Origin: Buxus sempervirens
Lineage: Eukaryota; Streptophyta; Magnoliopsida; Buxales; Buxaceae
Direction of reading: 5' to 3'
Length of the DNA: 64,000 nt
NCBI GenBank assembly: GCA_947561395.2
Contig: OX387182.1
Location: forward strand, 38,681,949 to 38,745,948
Numbering within the stretch: position 1 is the first letter of the stretch; every line of letters begins with the position of its first letter. A program made the position numbers and the translations under genes. This document shows, piece by piece, positions 1 through 13,111 of this stretch. The notes beneath the pieces are model-generated. The model saw only the letters and a program-made list of their open reading frames with translations. It was not told the origin of the DNA and did no database searches.

Positions 1-284
1 ATCATGAAGAACCGTCACAATTTGGGTCAACCTTTGTTGGATCGTGAAAAAGTATAAACCAAGTAATTTTTTAGAAATACAAAATCCTTCTATTCACCTA
101 ACTATTTTCAATTTTTTATCAATGCCGATGGATTAACAACTTGTTTTGAAAGAACCAACCAAACGAAGAACAATAAAACGGGGCCGTTTGGTGGGGTTTC
201 TAGATTCTGGATTCTAATAGAATCCAAATCCAAAGTGCAAGTTTTATATTTTGTAGGGATTTTGGAAGCTGGTTTTTCAAATCA
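1..284. other. AT-rich intergenic DNA, no gene seen
   Basis: No reading frame resembling a protein is visible. From about 180 the text GGGCCGTTTGGTGGGG resembles the end of a hAT-type MITE, but I cannot find its partner. Confidence 0.4.
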
Positions 285-315
285 CTAGTTAGCCCCCCAC
301 GTGCTACGCACGTGG
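285..315 (-). mobile_element. Helitron-like 3' terminus
   Basis: Read on the minus strand, a perfect 8-bp stem with a 3-nt loop (CCACGTGC-GTA-GCACGTGG, plus 297-315) is followed by 8 nt and then CTAG at 285-288. The next minus-strand base is T. A short GC-rich hairpin about 10 nt before a terminal CTRR, with T outside, is the known 3' signature of plant Helitrons. The element would extend to higher coordinates, but I could not find its TC 5' end and see no RepHel coding sequence, so it would be non-autonomous or broken. A chance palindrome is the alternative. Confidence 0.5.
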
Positions 316-1704
316 CGGGCCTTTGTATTATAAAAGGAAAATAAAAAGCTTTAAACTTTTATATGAAGGAGTTAAAATTTGTTAAATGAACCTTCTAATG
401 GTTTCTTTAGTTAAGAAACTTAGTAAATGTAATTTTTTTTTAAAAAGTGCTCAAACAACAAAGATATATTATAATAAATATAAAGATATGAAATACAAAT
501 GCAAAAGGTCAATATATGTGAATATCTTCAAATATACGGTATTTAAGAGTAAAAATCGTTTGTAACAAGATTATAATATACAAGATCTGCAATGAGAACT
601 TTTAGGTGCATCTTGTAGATATTTTCTTATAATTTGGACCTTGTAACCATCCATGTAGGCATCCAATAAAGGCCACAAAAATAGCCTGCAAGTCTGAACT
701 ACTACTCCTAGATAAGGATATTTTGGACCCATTATTGGTACCATTACGAAAGAGGACGTTACGTTAACTCATCAAAACTTCGCTAAGAAGACCAGTCAAG
801 ACTAACCCCTTTATATCAATGGCATATATATATTTTTAGTTCAAATATTAATTTTAAAAAGATAAAATGGTTATAACATGGAGGGTTTATTTACCAATTT
901 AGCTTATCAAGTCAATTTTATAAATATTCATATTAGGTGAAACTTAAAAGTGCACTTGTACCAGAATAATCAACATATATAAAATAAAATTATTAATGTT
1001 AATAGTAAAATAGGCACACCAAATGTGTCTACAAACTAAATGTCAAAACCATTGCCAAAATTGGAGCATGTTTATTTTGGCAAAAACATACATGCAATAA
1101 TTCTACAAAATCCATCTTTGCAGGGCCACAAATATAAGGCCTTTACCAAAAACTAAGATTAGTGTACATAGCTTCTTGTTTGTTGATACTATTAAATTTA
1201 TTGTTCAGAACATAAAAAGCAATTGAGATATATGTCATAACTCCAATTTCTTTCATTATATATCTAGCTCATACACTTTGTAAAAGAATAATAATTCTTT
1301 GTAACGAATAAGTAACGCAATGATTTCTAGAGATGACCAATATAATAGAAACAATATATATGCTTCTCTAGCCCAATAGCATAATATACATGGGATAACC
1401 ACTTATTCATAAAAAGGTCAAAAGAAGGCTTGTTGCCCTTAAATCACTTATTGTTGTTAACTAACAGTGGATGAACAAAGACTTAATTAGGGGAAATGAA
1501 AGTAGATGAGAAACTAAGGCTAGAAAGAATGTGAAGAAATAATTGAGGTTATAGCAATAGTGAGAAACTCAGGCTAGAAAAGATTGTCAAAATAAGAACA
1601 CACCAAATGTAACTAAATACATAATGTCAAAGCCAACTCAAAATTGTACTACATTTACATATGCAAAACAATGCATGTAACCATCCTCCAGATTTTTATC
1701 TTCC
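316..1704. other. AT-rich DNA, no gene seen
   Basis: Strongly A/T-rich on both strands, with only short chance reading frames and no recognised repeat boundaries except the duplicated target CTTCC at 1700-1704. Confidence 0.5.
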
Positions 1705-3528
1705 TGTGAGACATGGAAAATCAATTTAATGACTTCCTAATCATCACGCGGGATTCATTAAAAACAAAGAGTCGCCACCATTCTTTTTAGGTGTGAATGG
1801 ACACCAAAATCTCAAATAAGCTCAAAAAGGCAAATTTAGGGTAAAAATAACCCTATATTAAAAAAAACAACCAGAGATGGGTAAGGGGATTAGGTTATGA
1901 ACAGGGGAAGGTGTTAGGCACCCCTATTCATCCACACAAGGTGGTTTCCAGGTATTGTTTATGTTTTTCAAAGGTAAAAAGGCTTGCTAATCAAAACAGA
2001 AATAATAGAAAAAATAAAAGAATGTATGGGTTTCTCCATGTGAATGATCCAATTGATTCTGGATCCTTCTTATAAAAACAAGAGCCATGTACTTGGGTTT
2101 CATGATTGACTAAAATCAAAATAAAGAAAACAAATCTAAAGTGAAAACTTCAAAAATCTGGCTTCAAGTTAAATTCTGGAAATCTAGAAAAAATATGATT
2201 TTTATAAAATATTGCAGAATTGAACTAGAACAGTACAGGACATAGATATAGCCCATATTTCACATTAGATTAAGAAATCAAAACCAAAAATACCCACGTT
2301 GATGAAGAACATCAAAATGGGACAACTTAGACTGTAGGGTCTTCTCTCAAAAGTGAAAAAGGACTTAAAAACCACATCATGAAACCCTAGAAATTACTTT
2401 CAGGCTTCTGTATCCAGATCTATCATATAAATTATGATAGATCCAGGATCTTAGCCTAATATCACAAAAATCACGAAAACAGTGCTGTAGGTGCAAAAGT
2501 GGTGAAAATCTCAATTTTAGGAGAAAAACTGGATTTCATGCTATAAACATCATAGATTCATAAGATTCATTCAGATTCAATCACAGGATCATTAAAACAT
2601 GATCAGGATATCAAAAGCAGCCATATCTCACAGATTAGAGCACTTGGGGGCCTATCCTACGGATCCACCTGTTTTCTTTTCCCCTAGCTCTCTCTTCACG
2701 TTTTACGGCTAGAGAGGATTCTTGAGGTACTTAGAGATAGGTTTGGGTACAAAAACACAATCAAAGGCCTTATTCTAAAAGAAAAGAGAAAAACAGATTA
2801 TGGGGTTCTATTCAAGGGATCCACCTGTTCCCCTTTCCCCTAGCTCTCTCTTCACGTTTTACGGCTAGAGAGACTCTTGAGGTATTTAGAGACAAGTTTA
2901 GGAATACAGAATAAAATAGGGCCTTATTCTACAGCAATGGAGAATAATAGATTAATTCTAAAATTAAAAACAGAAAATAAAAGTAAATAAAAGGGAAAAG
3001 GGACTTACCTGGATTGAGCAAGCAAAGCAGCAGGGATTCCTCTCTTCATTTGGAGTTCCTTAGACTTCAAATTTTCGTGGCCATTTGCTTGAGGATCTGC
3101 CCTCTATTTATAGGCAAGCCTAGGGGTATGGTTGGTCCAAAGAGATATACCATGATCCTCAAGATTGAATTGAAAACAGGGATAATGCCAATCCATTTAA
3201 CCACAAGATAAACAAGAGGATTCGAATGGATAAACAAGAGAATTCGAATCTCCCAGAGAGATATTTTGGTGCAGATAAGGCTTAGAAATAAAAAAGGATA
3301 AATTCGCCCAAAAAACCCCTTGCCCGTATATATATTACGGTCACGCCTTGCCCGTAATATTAATACGGGCACGTCGTGCCCTTATATCAACTGTGGGCAT
3401 GACCAAACCGTAAACAAAATACGAGCATGACCAGTTTGACCAAATTTTACACTTTATTGCCTGTTTCAAATCCCAATTAATATTTTCAATTATTTTCTCA
3501 TTTTGTAGTGCAATTTGGGGTGTCTACA
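1705..3528 (+). mobile_element. Solo LTR of a retrotransposon (family C)
   Basis: The unit begins TGTGAGACATGG and ends GTGTCTACA, giving the TG...CA ends of an LTR. It is flanked by the same 5 bp, CTTCC, at 1700-1704 and 3529-3533, as expected for integrase-made target-site duplication. No second LTR or internal coding region is present, so it is a solo LTR of 1,824 bp left by LTR-LTR recombination. A TATA box (TATTTATAG, 3105-3113) lies about 420 bp before the 3' end. The motif GAGTCGCCACC near 1770 is also found in the 5' part of the family B LTRs here, so the families may be distantly related. Confidence 0.88.
2661..2960 (+). repeat. 156-bp tandem duplication within the solo LTR
   Basis: Two diverged copies start with GGATCCACCTGTT at 2661 and 2817. 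Both contain CCCCTAGCTCTCTCTTCACG and then TTTTACGGCTAGAGAG. The arrangement lies upstream of the TATA box, so it duplicates part of U3. Confidence 0.8.
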
Positions 3529-6500
3529 CTTCCAAAAATGAGGTGCATGATTGTAGCCTCTCATTTTTTTATGAGATCCAAATTTGTTGTTAAAGGCAAC
3601 TGAGGCATCACTCGATAATTCTGTAGTGTCACTTGATATAACCCTAGCTTATTGTTATAACTCTAGCTTATACACTTGTAGAGAATAATGCATTAATTTT
3701 CTAAAGGTGTCAAATAATTGAAGTAGAATTCACCCAATATATGAAAAAATTAATTTACCATATAAATATTAAAAAAACTACTTCCAATATTTCTATTATA
3801 TGTCAATAGCCAAATTATACAAAATGATGCCTAGTCTTGGACCTTACTTGGGAATTATGTGTTATGGTTAAATGTTGAAGAGTTTGATCCAAAATATTCA
3901 CAGAAATGATGAAAATAAGTGAAAAATCTACGTGTTATGAACTTAAAATGGAGGCGGAGAAAGAGGAAGAATTTACAAATTTTATATAGATGAAATCATA
4001 TCATGTAGACACCAGTACTTATTGAGGGGATTGCAACAAAGGACGCATGAAATTCTATTAAAGGTGGGTTTCATAGGGTAAGCTGGCCCATTCTTGCATG
4101 ATCTGTAGATAGTAATTATCGCTACATCTAACGGCTTGACCATAAAAGAAATAATTTTACTGAAGAAAAACAACCAACGATGGGAAAGACTTTGGTAATT
4201 GTGTTTCGTCAATCTAATGGGGAGGATCTTGATTACCCATTGTTTCAAAGCTATTATACATGCAATAGTTGAAAAATCAATATAATAACCCAATGCTTTG
4301 AAAGACAAATGAAAATTTTCAAAAAAGGGTGATGGCCAAGAAGAGACAAACTTACAAGTGTTACCATCAGAAGATAAATAAAATTTTTAATAAGACTTAT
4401 AAAATGAAGGGACAAGTATAACTAATGAGTATTTCATTCCCATCACTCATTATTCCTATTTGTAACACGGATACAATGTTTATTATAAACTAATCTATCT
4501 TGACATAAAAAATCATTGGTGAATCATCTCCTCGTTTACAATTTCAAGAGAATGGAAATAAAGCTGTTTCCTTTAAATCTCCAAATGCACATAATCATCC
4601 TTTTCCATCCCTCAATGCCAACAACCATGGACTAGCTTGTCCTATGTAACAAAATCAAAACCACCAAAGTCAAAATAGCATTAAAATCAATATTAAGCAA
4701 AGAGAAAAAAAAGGTAAATTGTATCAAAAAACCTTACATAATGTTATAAACAAATTTTTAAAAATTGTGGTATAAGACATCAATGCTGTATTAATATAAT
4801 CTATTGTGAAAGAGATACGTGGTACTAATATGTTGCAACAAACTTAGACCCAAAATCTATGCCTGGCATCTTTGAGTTGAAACTTGGTGGCACTTTTGTG
4901 CTAGGCCAAGAGGCTTGCCTGTCATTTCCATTGAAACTAAGAATACAAATATGAAAGGAAAATTATATCTTTATAGTTGTTCTATCAAAACAACAAGGAA
5001 GTACAATAAAGAAGCGCTAAGTTGCAAAAATATATTGGTCTGAAGTATTGAAAATTAAGTACGGTGGATAAGGAGACCGGTTTCTTTACCAAGTGTAAAT
5101 CTATACAACTGGTTCACAAGCAATGTAGGGTGTTAGCTTGATAGTCTTAATTAAGTGATAGAATTTGCTAACTTGTACTTTTTTAGACAATTCTTGCTGA
5201 TTGTAATTTATCATAGCAGATAGGCACAATTCCTACATTAATGAAGAGAGAAGGAATGGTTACTCCTACTATGATAAGAGAGACCTCTTGCTAGTGTGGA
5301 GGAATTTAGAAGGTGAATGCTCTAGAATCTTAGATAAAGTATCCTTAATTTACTCAATTCTAGGTCCACAGTTAACATAAGCACGCATCTGAATATCATA
5401 AGAATAACAAATAGCTTCACTTACAAAAGATATAAAAAGAGTAATAATATTAATTAATCATTGTCACACACAGTCATAGTAACTAAAAAAGATGCCCATA
5501 GTTGAATTGCAAATGTTTATAATTAAACCGTGCGATTGTTCGGCAGCTACATCCCCCAACGAGAAGAAGATGCCTTTTCACTATTTCAAGAAAGAAGAGT
5601 TAAAACCTATGTCTCCAATACTCAATTACAATCTAAAAACAATTCCCTCTAATATAATATAATCAGTATATCAGAGGAAAAATATGAGCAATACTCTAAC
5701 AACAATTTCTTATTTTCACATATCAAAGAGGGCATGATCTCACAAAATATGCTATCTAATAGAAAATTTTCGCAAGGATGAAGAGTGTGTGAATAAAGTT
5801 AATTTGGCTAGCACGACATAACATGCATCAGATTATAATACACATGGGTTTTCAAAAATAAAAAACTAAAAAAACATATAACTCTTCTAGTTTTGGTAAG
5901 GTGTGTAAGACAAGTGTAATTCCATCAAAGCTAATATTATGCAAGCATCTATAAACCATCAAATAAAAATAACAATATCAATTAATTCTACTTCCAATTC
6001 ATCTATTGTGCTTTGAAAACTACTTGTATTCTATACTCAAGACTTCTATAGCATTTGTGGCACTGAATCTGAAACTGACCCAAAAAGATCAAAACCACCA
6101 TGATACTTGGATCAGAGATCAAGGGGAGAATAGTGAATGTCATAGTCCTCAAGTAACAAATTTAATAATTAACAACAGACTGATAATTTCAAGACATAAT
6201 AATGCTGTGGGCCATGTAAGTCGAAAGAAAAAAATTAAAATGGTTTCCCATGGTCTATTTAGCAAAATGCTTACCAAGAACAGTAGCGGCATTGCAATTC
6301 CCATGTTAAAGAACTTCAATTCCATATTTATCATGAACATCTATCTATGAGAAAGCATGTTTTCGAGAAGAGGTGGTGCATTTTCTTCATCATTTATTGA
6401 AACTTGAGCCACTCATCAAATTTAAATCTCAAGATACATTGTTAGGGGCACTTCTAACACTACAACCCTGTTGAGAGGATATTGTTAGGGGCACTTTCAC

Positions 6501-9500
6501 CTTCAATGAGAACATTTCTATATCACAACAAAGGTCATCACTACAAGGTTAACACCTACAATACCTAACTTGTAATATATAAGCATAAACTGATGTTGCA
6601 AACCATATCATACGGTAATGCATCTACTTTAATTCCTAAATGGCTCAAATCATCAACTTTTGGACAATTCAAAACCTGTGGGAAATTTTTGTTGATACTA
6701 GAAAAAATACATAAGCAAAATATGTCTGTTAAAACATGGCATTTTTTTTGGATTGTTGAATAACAACTATCCTGTTTCAAAAATAATAAAAATAGCATCA
6801 TCTATTAAACAATACAAGGTTGTTTGAAATGTTGAAGAAACTTAAATCAATATAAAGTTTCAGAGTTAAGGCTTTGCAAGAGGAATAAAAAACTTGTGCA
6901 GATCTTTGTTCTAGTCACTCCTATCCTTTTTGATGTATTTGCAATATATATCAGTTATATAATATCTAGAAAAGCTACAACATAATATACATATATATAT
7001 TTTTGCCACTGGTGTACGTATTAGTCAAAATTTCCCATCGCCTATACTATGCTTAGATGACTTGAATTGATAGTACTATTTCGAAACAAAAGCATACAAA
7101 AGCAAGTAATAAATGAGTAACTATGTTTCTCATGTTGGGCAGAAGCAACTGTAAGCAGGCAAATCAATGAAAAACTATATTTGAAGTATTAGAAGTCACC
7201 TCTCAATATCAATTAAGAACAATTTCTAAAGTCCCCAAATGTATTTCACCATCCAAGCTAACCCAATCTTTAGTAGATATGCAAAGGAATAATAAAAAAA
7301 AACCTATCCCATAATGGAAAGTTAATTAATAATATCCCCAAAATAAGAAAAGTTAGCATAAAAAATAAACATAAGAAGAAAAAAAAAATCAAAAAGCAGC
7401 CATATATAATCTTTCTCACATATGCTCATCATGTGTTAATCAAACACAAAATCAAAATAAACACAAAATTACAGCAAAACAAATGCACCCCTATCAACAC
7501 TGGCAGGTATTCAAGAAATAAATCACCATCAATTCATACAATGGAAGATATCCAAGAATCAGTTTAACCATTAAAATATAGATAAGGCAGTCAACCTAAG
7601 TTTTCCTCAAGTGAGATTCAAGGTCTACCTCATAATCCTTATGTTTCAAAGGCTGTATTTGCACTAGAGGACCTTTTGCTATATATAATTAGTGAAATTA
7701 ATACTTTAGACAAAATTTTAACCTCCACTGTTAAATCTTCACATTGGCTGAAAAAGAAAACCTAAAATAAAATAAAAAATAAAAAAACAAAGAACATGGA
7801 TAGTCATGGAGTTACATTTGGATTTGAAGCGTCCATCTTCCTAAATCACAATGAAGAAAGGATGACCAGCAAGTAGTGGGAAAGAAAAAAAGAAAAAAAG
7901 ATCCGATCTAAACATTCAAAATTAGTAGAAAATCACTCTCTTCAATCATAGATATCTATAATCAAACCTGTTCTTCTTGCTCACGGGCTCATTCTAAATA
8001 TTCTTCTCAATTGAATTTCCTTTGGAAAGTATTGTCAACTCCAACCGCCTATTTTATATACATGACAATGCAATGGTTTCCCATCAATCATCTCTAATTT
8101 AAAAATCACATAAACACAAAGAACCATAATACAATCTTGAACTCACATTGCCAGGTTGAGCCATCTCTTTAAAAACCTGAGCAAGTAATAAGAAATTATG
8201 ATTTATAAAAGACCCTTTCCAATGTGAATGGCAATTGAGAGCAAGTGAGATAGAGGTTTTTTTTTTTTGTTTTTCATATATCATAATTCGTAAATGGAAA
8301 ACTATATTCATAGCAAAGATAATTTTCACTTTTTTATAAAGCAAAACTCTCCAACATGGAAAAGGTGGAATTTTTGGTGATTCCTACAACTTCAAGAGTA
8401 GCCTTGGGAAATTCAGACAACCTAACAGCTAAGAGTGCCAAATATTTATGCACAACCTAAGGATCTAAGCACATAGAAGCATTGTGTAACTGTTAAACTC
8501 AGTGCCCCAGAAAAAAAAAAAACAAAACTCCTTACGTAAGGAATTAACAAAAAGGAAATCATAACAGAGATATTGTGCCACAAATGCATGCATAACAAAT
8601 GAATGACCAGCAAAGATGTATTTTAAACTGTACATTAGCGTAAGGTTTAGGACGTGTTAACAGCATCCATAAAATTAATATATGGTCTACAATTATCTTG
8701 ATGAAAACAAGTACATAGACAATCTCCTTTGCTGAAAATGCTCAAATGGCCAAGTCATCTTGCTTGCAAGGAATACTTATATAAATAAGTTGGGTAAATG
8801 ACTCAGCCTTGCCAATATTAAACCACAAATAATTATGAAAGCAATTGGATCAGGTCTGTTCTGAATCAGGTGTATGCAACTTTTCGACATCAACAAAATT
8901 CGGTTTGGACCTAACCATATTTCACCAAAATAACTACACATCAAGTGACATGACAGAGAAAAGGAGGAAGTCCACCACATGATTAGCTCTGATCGTGTCA
9001 CTTGTCATCAATATTGTCATTATAAATAGGAAGAAAACCTTAGAACAGTTGCCCTTTTTTTTTGGTTTGAGAAGAACAGAACTGATGAAGAATAGCTATT
9101 CGCTAGAAAGAATGCTATCAAGATTGACGGAAATTTTGGTGCTTATCCAGGAGACTGAATCTGATCAAGTGGATAACCTAAAGCAAAAATGTCTTGATCA
9201 AGATGACTGTCTCCCAAGAATCTCTCTCAAATTTTGTGCAACACAAATAAGGGATCAACACAACTTCGTAGAAAAAAAAAAGCAGATGAGATAATGTTTA
9301 AGAAATCATCAAGATTTGAAGGTTGGAACTAACAAGGTAAAGGCAACAAAAGAAGAACAAGAAGAACAGGTAATGAACAGAGAGTAATGAATATCAGTGG
9401 AGAATAGATGCTGGCGTGATGGAGTAAATCCGTGTAGGAGAAGTTTTGTTGATAACTTGGGGAAGAAGACTGGACAAAACCCCTTTCTAGAATACGACGC

Positions 9501-9895
9501 AGCGGAGAAGGAAAACCAGAAACAGAGATTAATGAATGTCGGGGAAGAAGAGACGCTAATTTGGCGAAGAAGACATCTTGATAACAACTTGGGGAAGAAG
9601 ACAAAGAGAAAGAAAACACCTGGGAAGTCGAGGAAGATGACAAAAACGTTTTGGAACAGTCGAACAAGACTTGATGGTAACACGGTGAATATTAGGGGGA
9701 GGAAGGGTAAAACGGGTAGTTAGATAAGTGGGACGAAAGTTGGGAGGTTGTCCCCTTTATATACAGGTTTGTGGATGTAGGCCCTAGAAAACCATAATCA
9801 CATAGCGATTGATGTCCTACAACACATGAATACTGCCATGGAATGTTTTTTCCTAACAATTTTTCCTTTTTTTAATTATCTCTAGTTTGTGCATG
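3529..9895. other. 6.4 kb AT-rich DNA without a supportable gene
   Basis: Scanning both strands gives only short reading frames (the longest about 108-124 codons, in low-complexity CT-rich or AT-rich sequence) with no family motif I recognise. Codon content looks like translated intron or spacer. The right end (about 9300-9780) looks like a promoter plus leader on the minus strand and is listed separately. The region may be the interior of the Helitron-like element ending at 285, but that is conjecture. Confidence 0.45.
9754..9763 (-). promoter_or_regulatory. Possible TATA box for minus-strand transcription
   Basis: The minus strand reads TATATAAAGG here, followed in that direction by a CT-rich, leader-like stretch down to about 9300. 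A pyrimidine-rich 5' UTR after a strong TATA box is common in plants. No coding sequence follows that I can recognise, so the promoter may belong to a lost or non-coding unit. Confidence 0.35.
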
Positions 9896-11084
9896 CCTGG
9901 TGTGCGCACCGGATTTCGGTCGCACGACGAGGTGCACGCAAAACGATGCGTGCCTCGGGTTTTGTTTGGAGTCGCCACTGCCTGATGGGTTGCAGGCAGA
10001 CACCTGGGTGCCTAAGTTCTTCTACTAAGGCTTTTGGTCTGCGGCTTTGAGATTCTAAGTAGGGGCTCGGTTGCGGTCTGGGGAAGTCCGTAGACACCCC
10101 AGTCCACCCCGTCAAGTGACGGGTCCCATAGGTTTCCCTGGTTTGAGTCAACTTTGGTCTCTTACTCACCCGATTCCTATTCCAGCATGCAATTTTGATT
10201 AAGTCTGGCGGGACCGCCAAAGTGGTGTGGGTCCCTTTACTTGATTTTATCTTTTTAATTAAGATGATCTGGGCCTGGTGGGGTGGGCCCCGTTGGAAGG
10301 TCCACGGTATCCCTTGGTGGGCCAAGTGTGGCCTGCATATTCCTTGGTGGGCCAAGTGTGGCCCTTTGGACTTTGGCTCACTTTGAATTGATTTTATTTT
10401 AGAGTTCAAGTTGGACTAGTTAAGTGGATTTCATGCCAAAAGTGGGCCGGGTTTGCTTTGTGGGCCCTTGAGTGGGCCCCACAATTGGTTGCTAAGTGAT
10501 TTTGATTTTATCTTGCTTATCTGTGTCAAAATGGGCCAAGCATTGGGCTTGGGGCCCTTTACCTGGGCTTGGGCTTGAAAGCCCAAGGCTTCCTGAATTA
10601 GGGTTTGGAAACCCTAAGTTGGTCGGGTTCATGGGCTTAGTGGGCCCGATCGGCCCTGCCCGTGGTCTCGGCCAAACCACATCCTACTTTAATCATGCAT
10701 GGCCCAATTAGGGCTTGGGTGGGCCTCAAGTGGTCTGGCCCACTCAAATCTTTTTATTATCTTAGTTAAGCAAAATGAATTGGTCGGGCTTGGTGGGCCC
10801 CGTTGGAAGGCCCACTAGAAGTCAAGTTGGACCGAGAGTCCAAGTCCCATATCGGGTTTCCGGGTGACCCAGAAACCCTTCTGGTTTATCCGGTTTGGTT
10901 CGGAAATATCATTCACATTCAGCAATAATCACATAAGAAAATACACAAGATTGACACTCTATCAAGAAAAAAAATTGGCTCATTGTGCTGGGTCCAAGGG
11001 GAGGTACCCGGGGGCCCTGTGGTATGCGCCCGGTGGAATTTTTTGGAATTTTTCAAAAATATACCAATTTGGCATTTTTTAGGG

Positions 11085-11430
11085 GTATGCGCCGACCTCG
11101 GGCACTAGGCGCGAGGTCGGCGCAGGCCGGGCGGACCAAAAACAGCGAAAAAACACGTAAAATGAGGTGGGCGCGAGCTAGGCGCCAGGTGGGCGCGAGC
11201 TCAGCGCACCCAAAAAAGGTGGGCGCGAGCTCGGCGCCAGGTGGGCGCGAGCTTAGCGCACCCAAAAAAGGTGGGCGCGAGCTCGGCGCCAGGTGGGCAC
11301 GAGCTCAGCGCACCCAAAAAAGGTGGGAATGAGCTCGGCGCCAGGTGGGCGCGAGCTAGGCGCCAGGTGGGTGGACCCAAGCTAGGTGAGCGTGAGCTCA
11401 GCGCGAGGTGAGCGCGAGCTCAGCGCAGAC
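11085..11430 (+). repeat. GC-rich minisatellite (GTGGGCGCGAGCTCGGCGCC type)
   Basis: A block built from GGTGGGCGCGAGCT and CGGCGCCAGGTGGGCGCGAG variants, with the spacer CACCCAAAAAAGG recurring at about 58-bp intervals. It is far richer in G+C than its surroundings and lies in the U3 part of the LTR. A related block lies at 32290-32580 in the minus-strand copy. Confidence 0.8.
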
Positions 11431-12469
11431 CCTGACTCTCTGTTTTTTTCTCTCCAAACTCCATTTCCGACTGTTTTTTAGCTCTGTAACTAGTTTCTGG
11501 GGATCCTTAGAACCCCAGCAGACCTCTGAACATAGTTGGAAATTAATCTAACCTAGTTTGTGAGGATCAAACCTCTTTTCACATCTACAAATCTGAAACA
11601 AAAACACTAACAAAACATCTAACAACATCTAACAGAACATGAATAAATGAAGAAGGGAACAAGGGGCTTTATCAGGATACAAGAGATGCAAACATCAGGG
11701 AGAACATGCTCCCCCCCTCGAATCACACAATCACTGTTACTAAACGAAATAACAGAAAAGAAAAGATAGTAATAAACTTATTTATTTTGTAACAGAGGCC
11801 ATTGGGAACATTACCTGGGTGTTTCAACACCTCTCTGAAGTGGGTGAAGCCTCCTTGGAGCACGCGAGCGGCCGCCGGAGCAACCTTCTTCTCACACCAA
11901 GAGCACGGCCTCTTTCGGATTTGACGAGGAAGAAGAGGAAGGGAGGGGACCTGTGTGTATGTTCTTTTTCTTCAAAATCCCGAGCCCAGAAGAACAATGC
12001 CGAAACCTCGAATCCCAAATCCAGAGAATGTCCAGCCACAGAACAAAAAAATCTCCCACTAAAAATCCGAACCCTCACCAAAATTTTCGAACCCTCCAGA
12101 ATGAAACCCTGCGCGGCTTATATATGCAAGGGAAATGGGGTGCCGCTCACCTTGGCGCCCAGCTCAAGGTGAGTCGCATGCCGCTCGCCACGTTTGCACG
12201 AGCGGCATAATTATTACAAAACAATAAATGCCGCCGCTCGATTGTCTTAAAAATCTGAAAATTAGGATATGGTCCCTGGGATATTTAGGTTTAATATTAT
12301 TTTATTCAGATATTTTCAGATACTTTCAGATTGGTCCCTGGGATATTTTGAATGTTTGGATATTTACGGATTTGATCCCCGAGATATTTTCCTGCGCAAC
12401 TCGCCACGTGTGCAGCTTTTTGCCACGTGCGCAGATTGCCAGCTTTGCTACTTGGAAACTTCATCAGCT

Positions 12470-13066
12470 CATATTTTCTTCATCCGGGCTCCGATTTTGG
12501 CAAACTTAGTTGCGTTAGAATCGTATCGGAGCCCTCTATCCGATGACCTAGGGGTAGGCCTCCGGATCGGATTTTTGCAGAAAGTCAACTTTTGGCTTCG
12601 CCCAAGTTTGACCGCCCGCAGAACCTTCATCCGGACTCCGATTCCTGCAAACTCAGTTGCGTTGGAATCGTGTCGAGATTCTCTATCCAATGGTATAAAG
12701 CAAGGCCTCTGGATCGGATTTTGGCATAAAGTCAACTTTTGGCTCTGCTCAAGTTTGACCGTCCGCAGAACCTTCATCCGGACCCCGATTCCTGCAAACT
12801 CAGTTGCGTTGAAACCATGTCGAGATTCTCTATCCAATGACCTAGGGGTAGGCCTCGGGATCGGATTTTAGCAGAAAGTCAACTTTTGGCTCTGCTCAGG
12901 TTTGACCGCCCGCAGAACCTTCATCCGGACCCCGATTCTTGCAAACTCAGTTGCGTTGAAACCGTGTCGAGATTCTCTATCCAATGATATAAAGCAAAGT
13001 GGCCAAATATCACTTAATCAAAAAGTCAACTTTTTGTCCCTTCGGGGTTTGACTTTTTGCCAGGGT
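12470..13066 (+). repeat. Four 147-bp tandem repeats with W-box motifs
   Basis: The landmark TTCATCCGG occurs at 12479, 12626, 12773 and 12920, exactly 147 bp apart. Units share GCAAACTCAGTTGCGTT and GATTCTCTATCCAATG. Each unit boundary also carries AAAGTCAACTTTTGGCT and TTTGACCG, that is, TTGAC W-box cores on both strands. The array lies about 350 bp downstream of the TATA box, so it would be transcribed as leader/U5. Confidence 0.88.
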
Positions 13067-13111
13067 TTTCATTTTCAGCAATTCCAGGGGTGCAAAAATA
13101 AGGTGCTTACA

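Larger units (their letters stand above)
9901..13111 (+). mobile_element. Solo LTR, family B copy 1
   Basis: It begins TGTGCGCACCGG and ends GGTGCTTACA. Flanking 5-bp target duplications CCTGG lie at 9896-9900 and 13112-13116. Length is 3,211 bp with no gag-pol reading frame, hence a solo LTR. It contains the GAGTCGCCACTGCCTGATGG motif near 9970, many GGGCC-rich direct motifs at 10260-10850, a GC-rich minisatellite (11085-11430), a TATA box (TATATAT, 12119-12125) and, downstream in the R/U5 part, four 147-bp repeats. The other family B copies in this window share the same order of parts. The superfamily (probably Ty3/gypsy) is inferred, because no coding region is present. Confidence 0.9.

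Noticed and set aside
9309-9723. Overlapping open frames of 108-124 codons on both strands
   Set aside because: They cover the same CT/GA-rich stretch in opposite directions, have low-complexity composition and no family motif. The stretch fits a leader sequence better than a gene.
9882-10409. 175-codon minus-strand frame
   Set aside because: It lies inside the family B solo LTR, in a GGGCC-rich repeat tract. Equivalent frames in the other family B copies are broken and no protein motif is seen.
12269-12871. 200-codon plus-strand frame with internal repeats
   Set aside because: The repeated peptide (RTFIRTPIPANSVAL) is the 147-bp LTR repeat read in a frame divisible by three (147 = 3 x 49), so openness is a by-product of the repeat period. 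The same peptide in copy 2 is on short broken frames.
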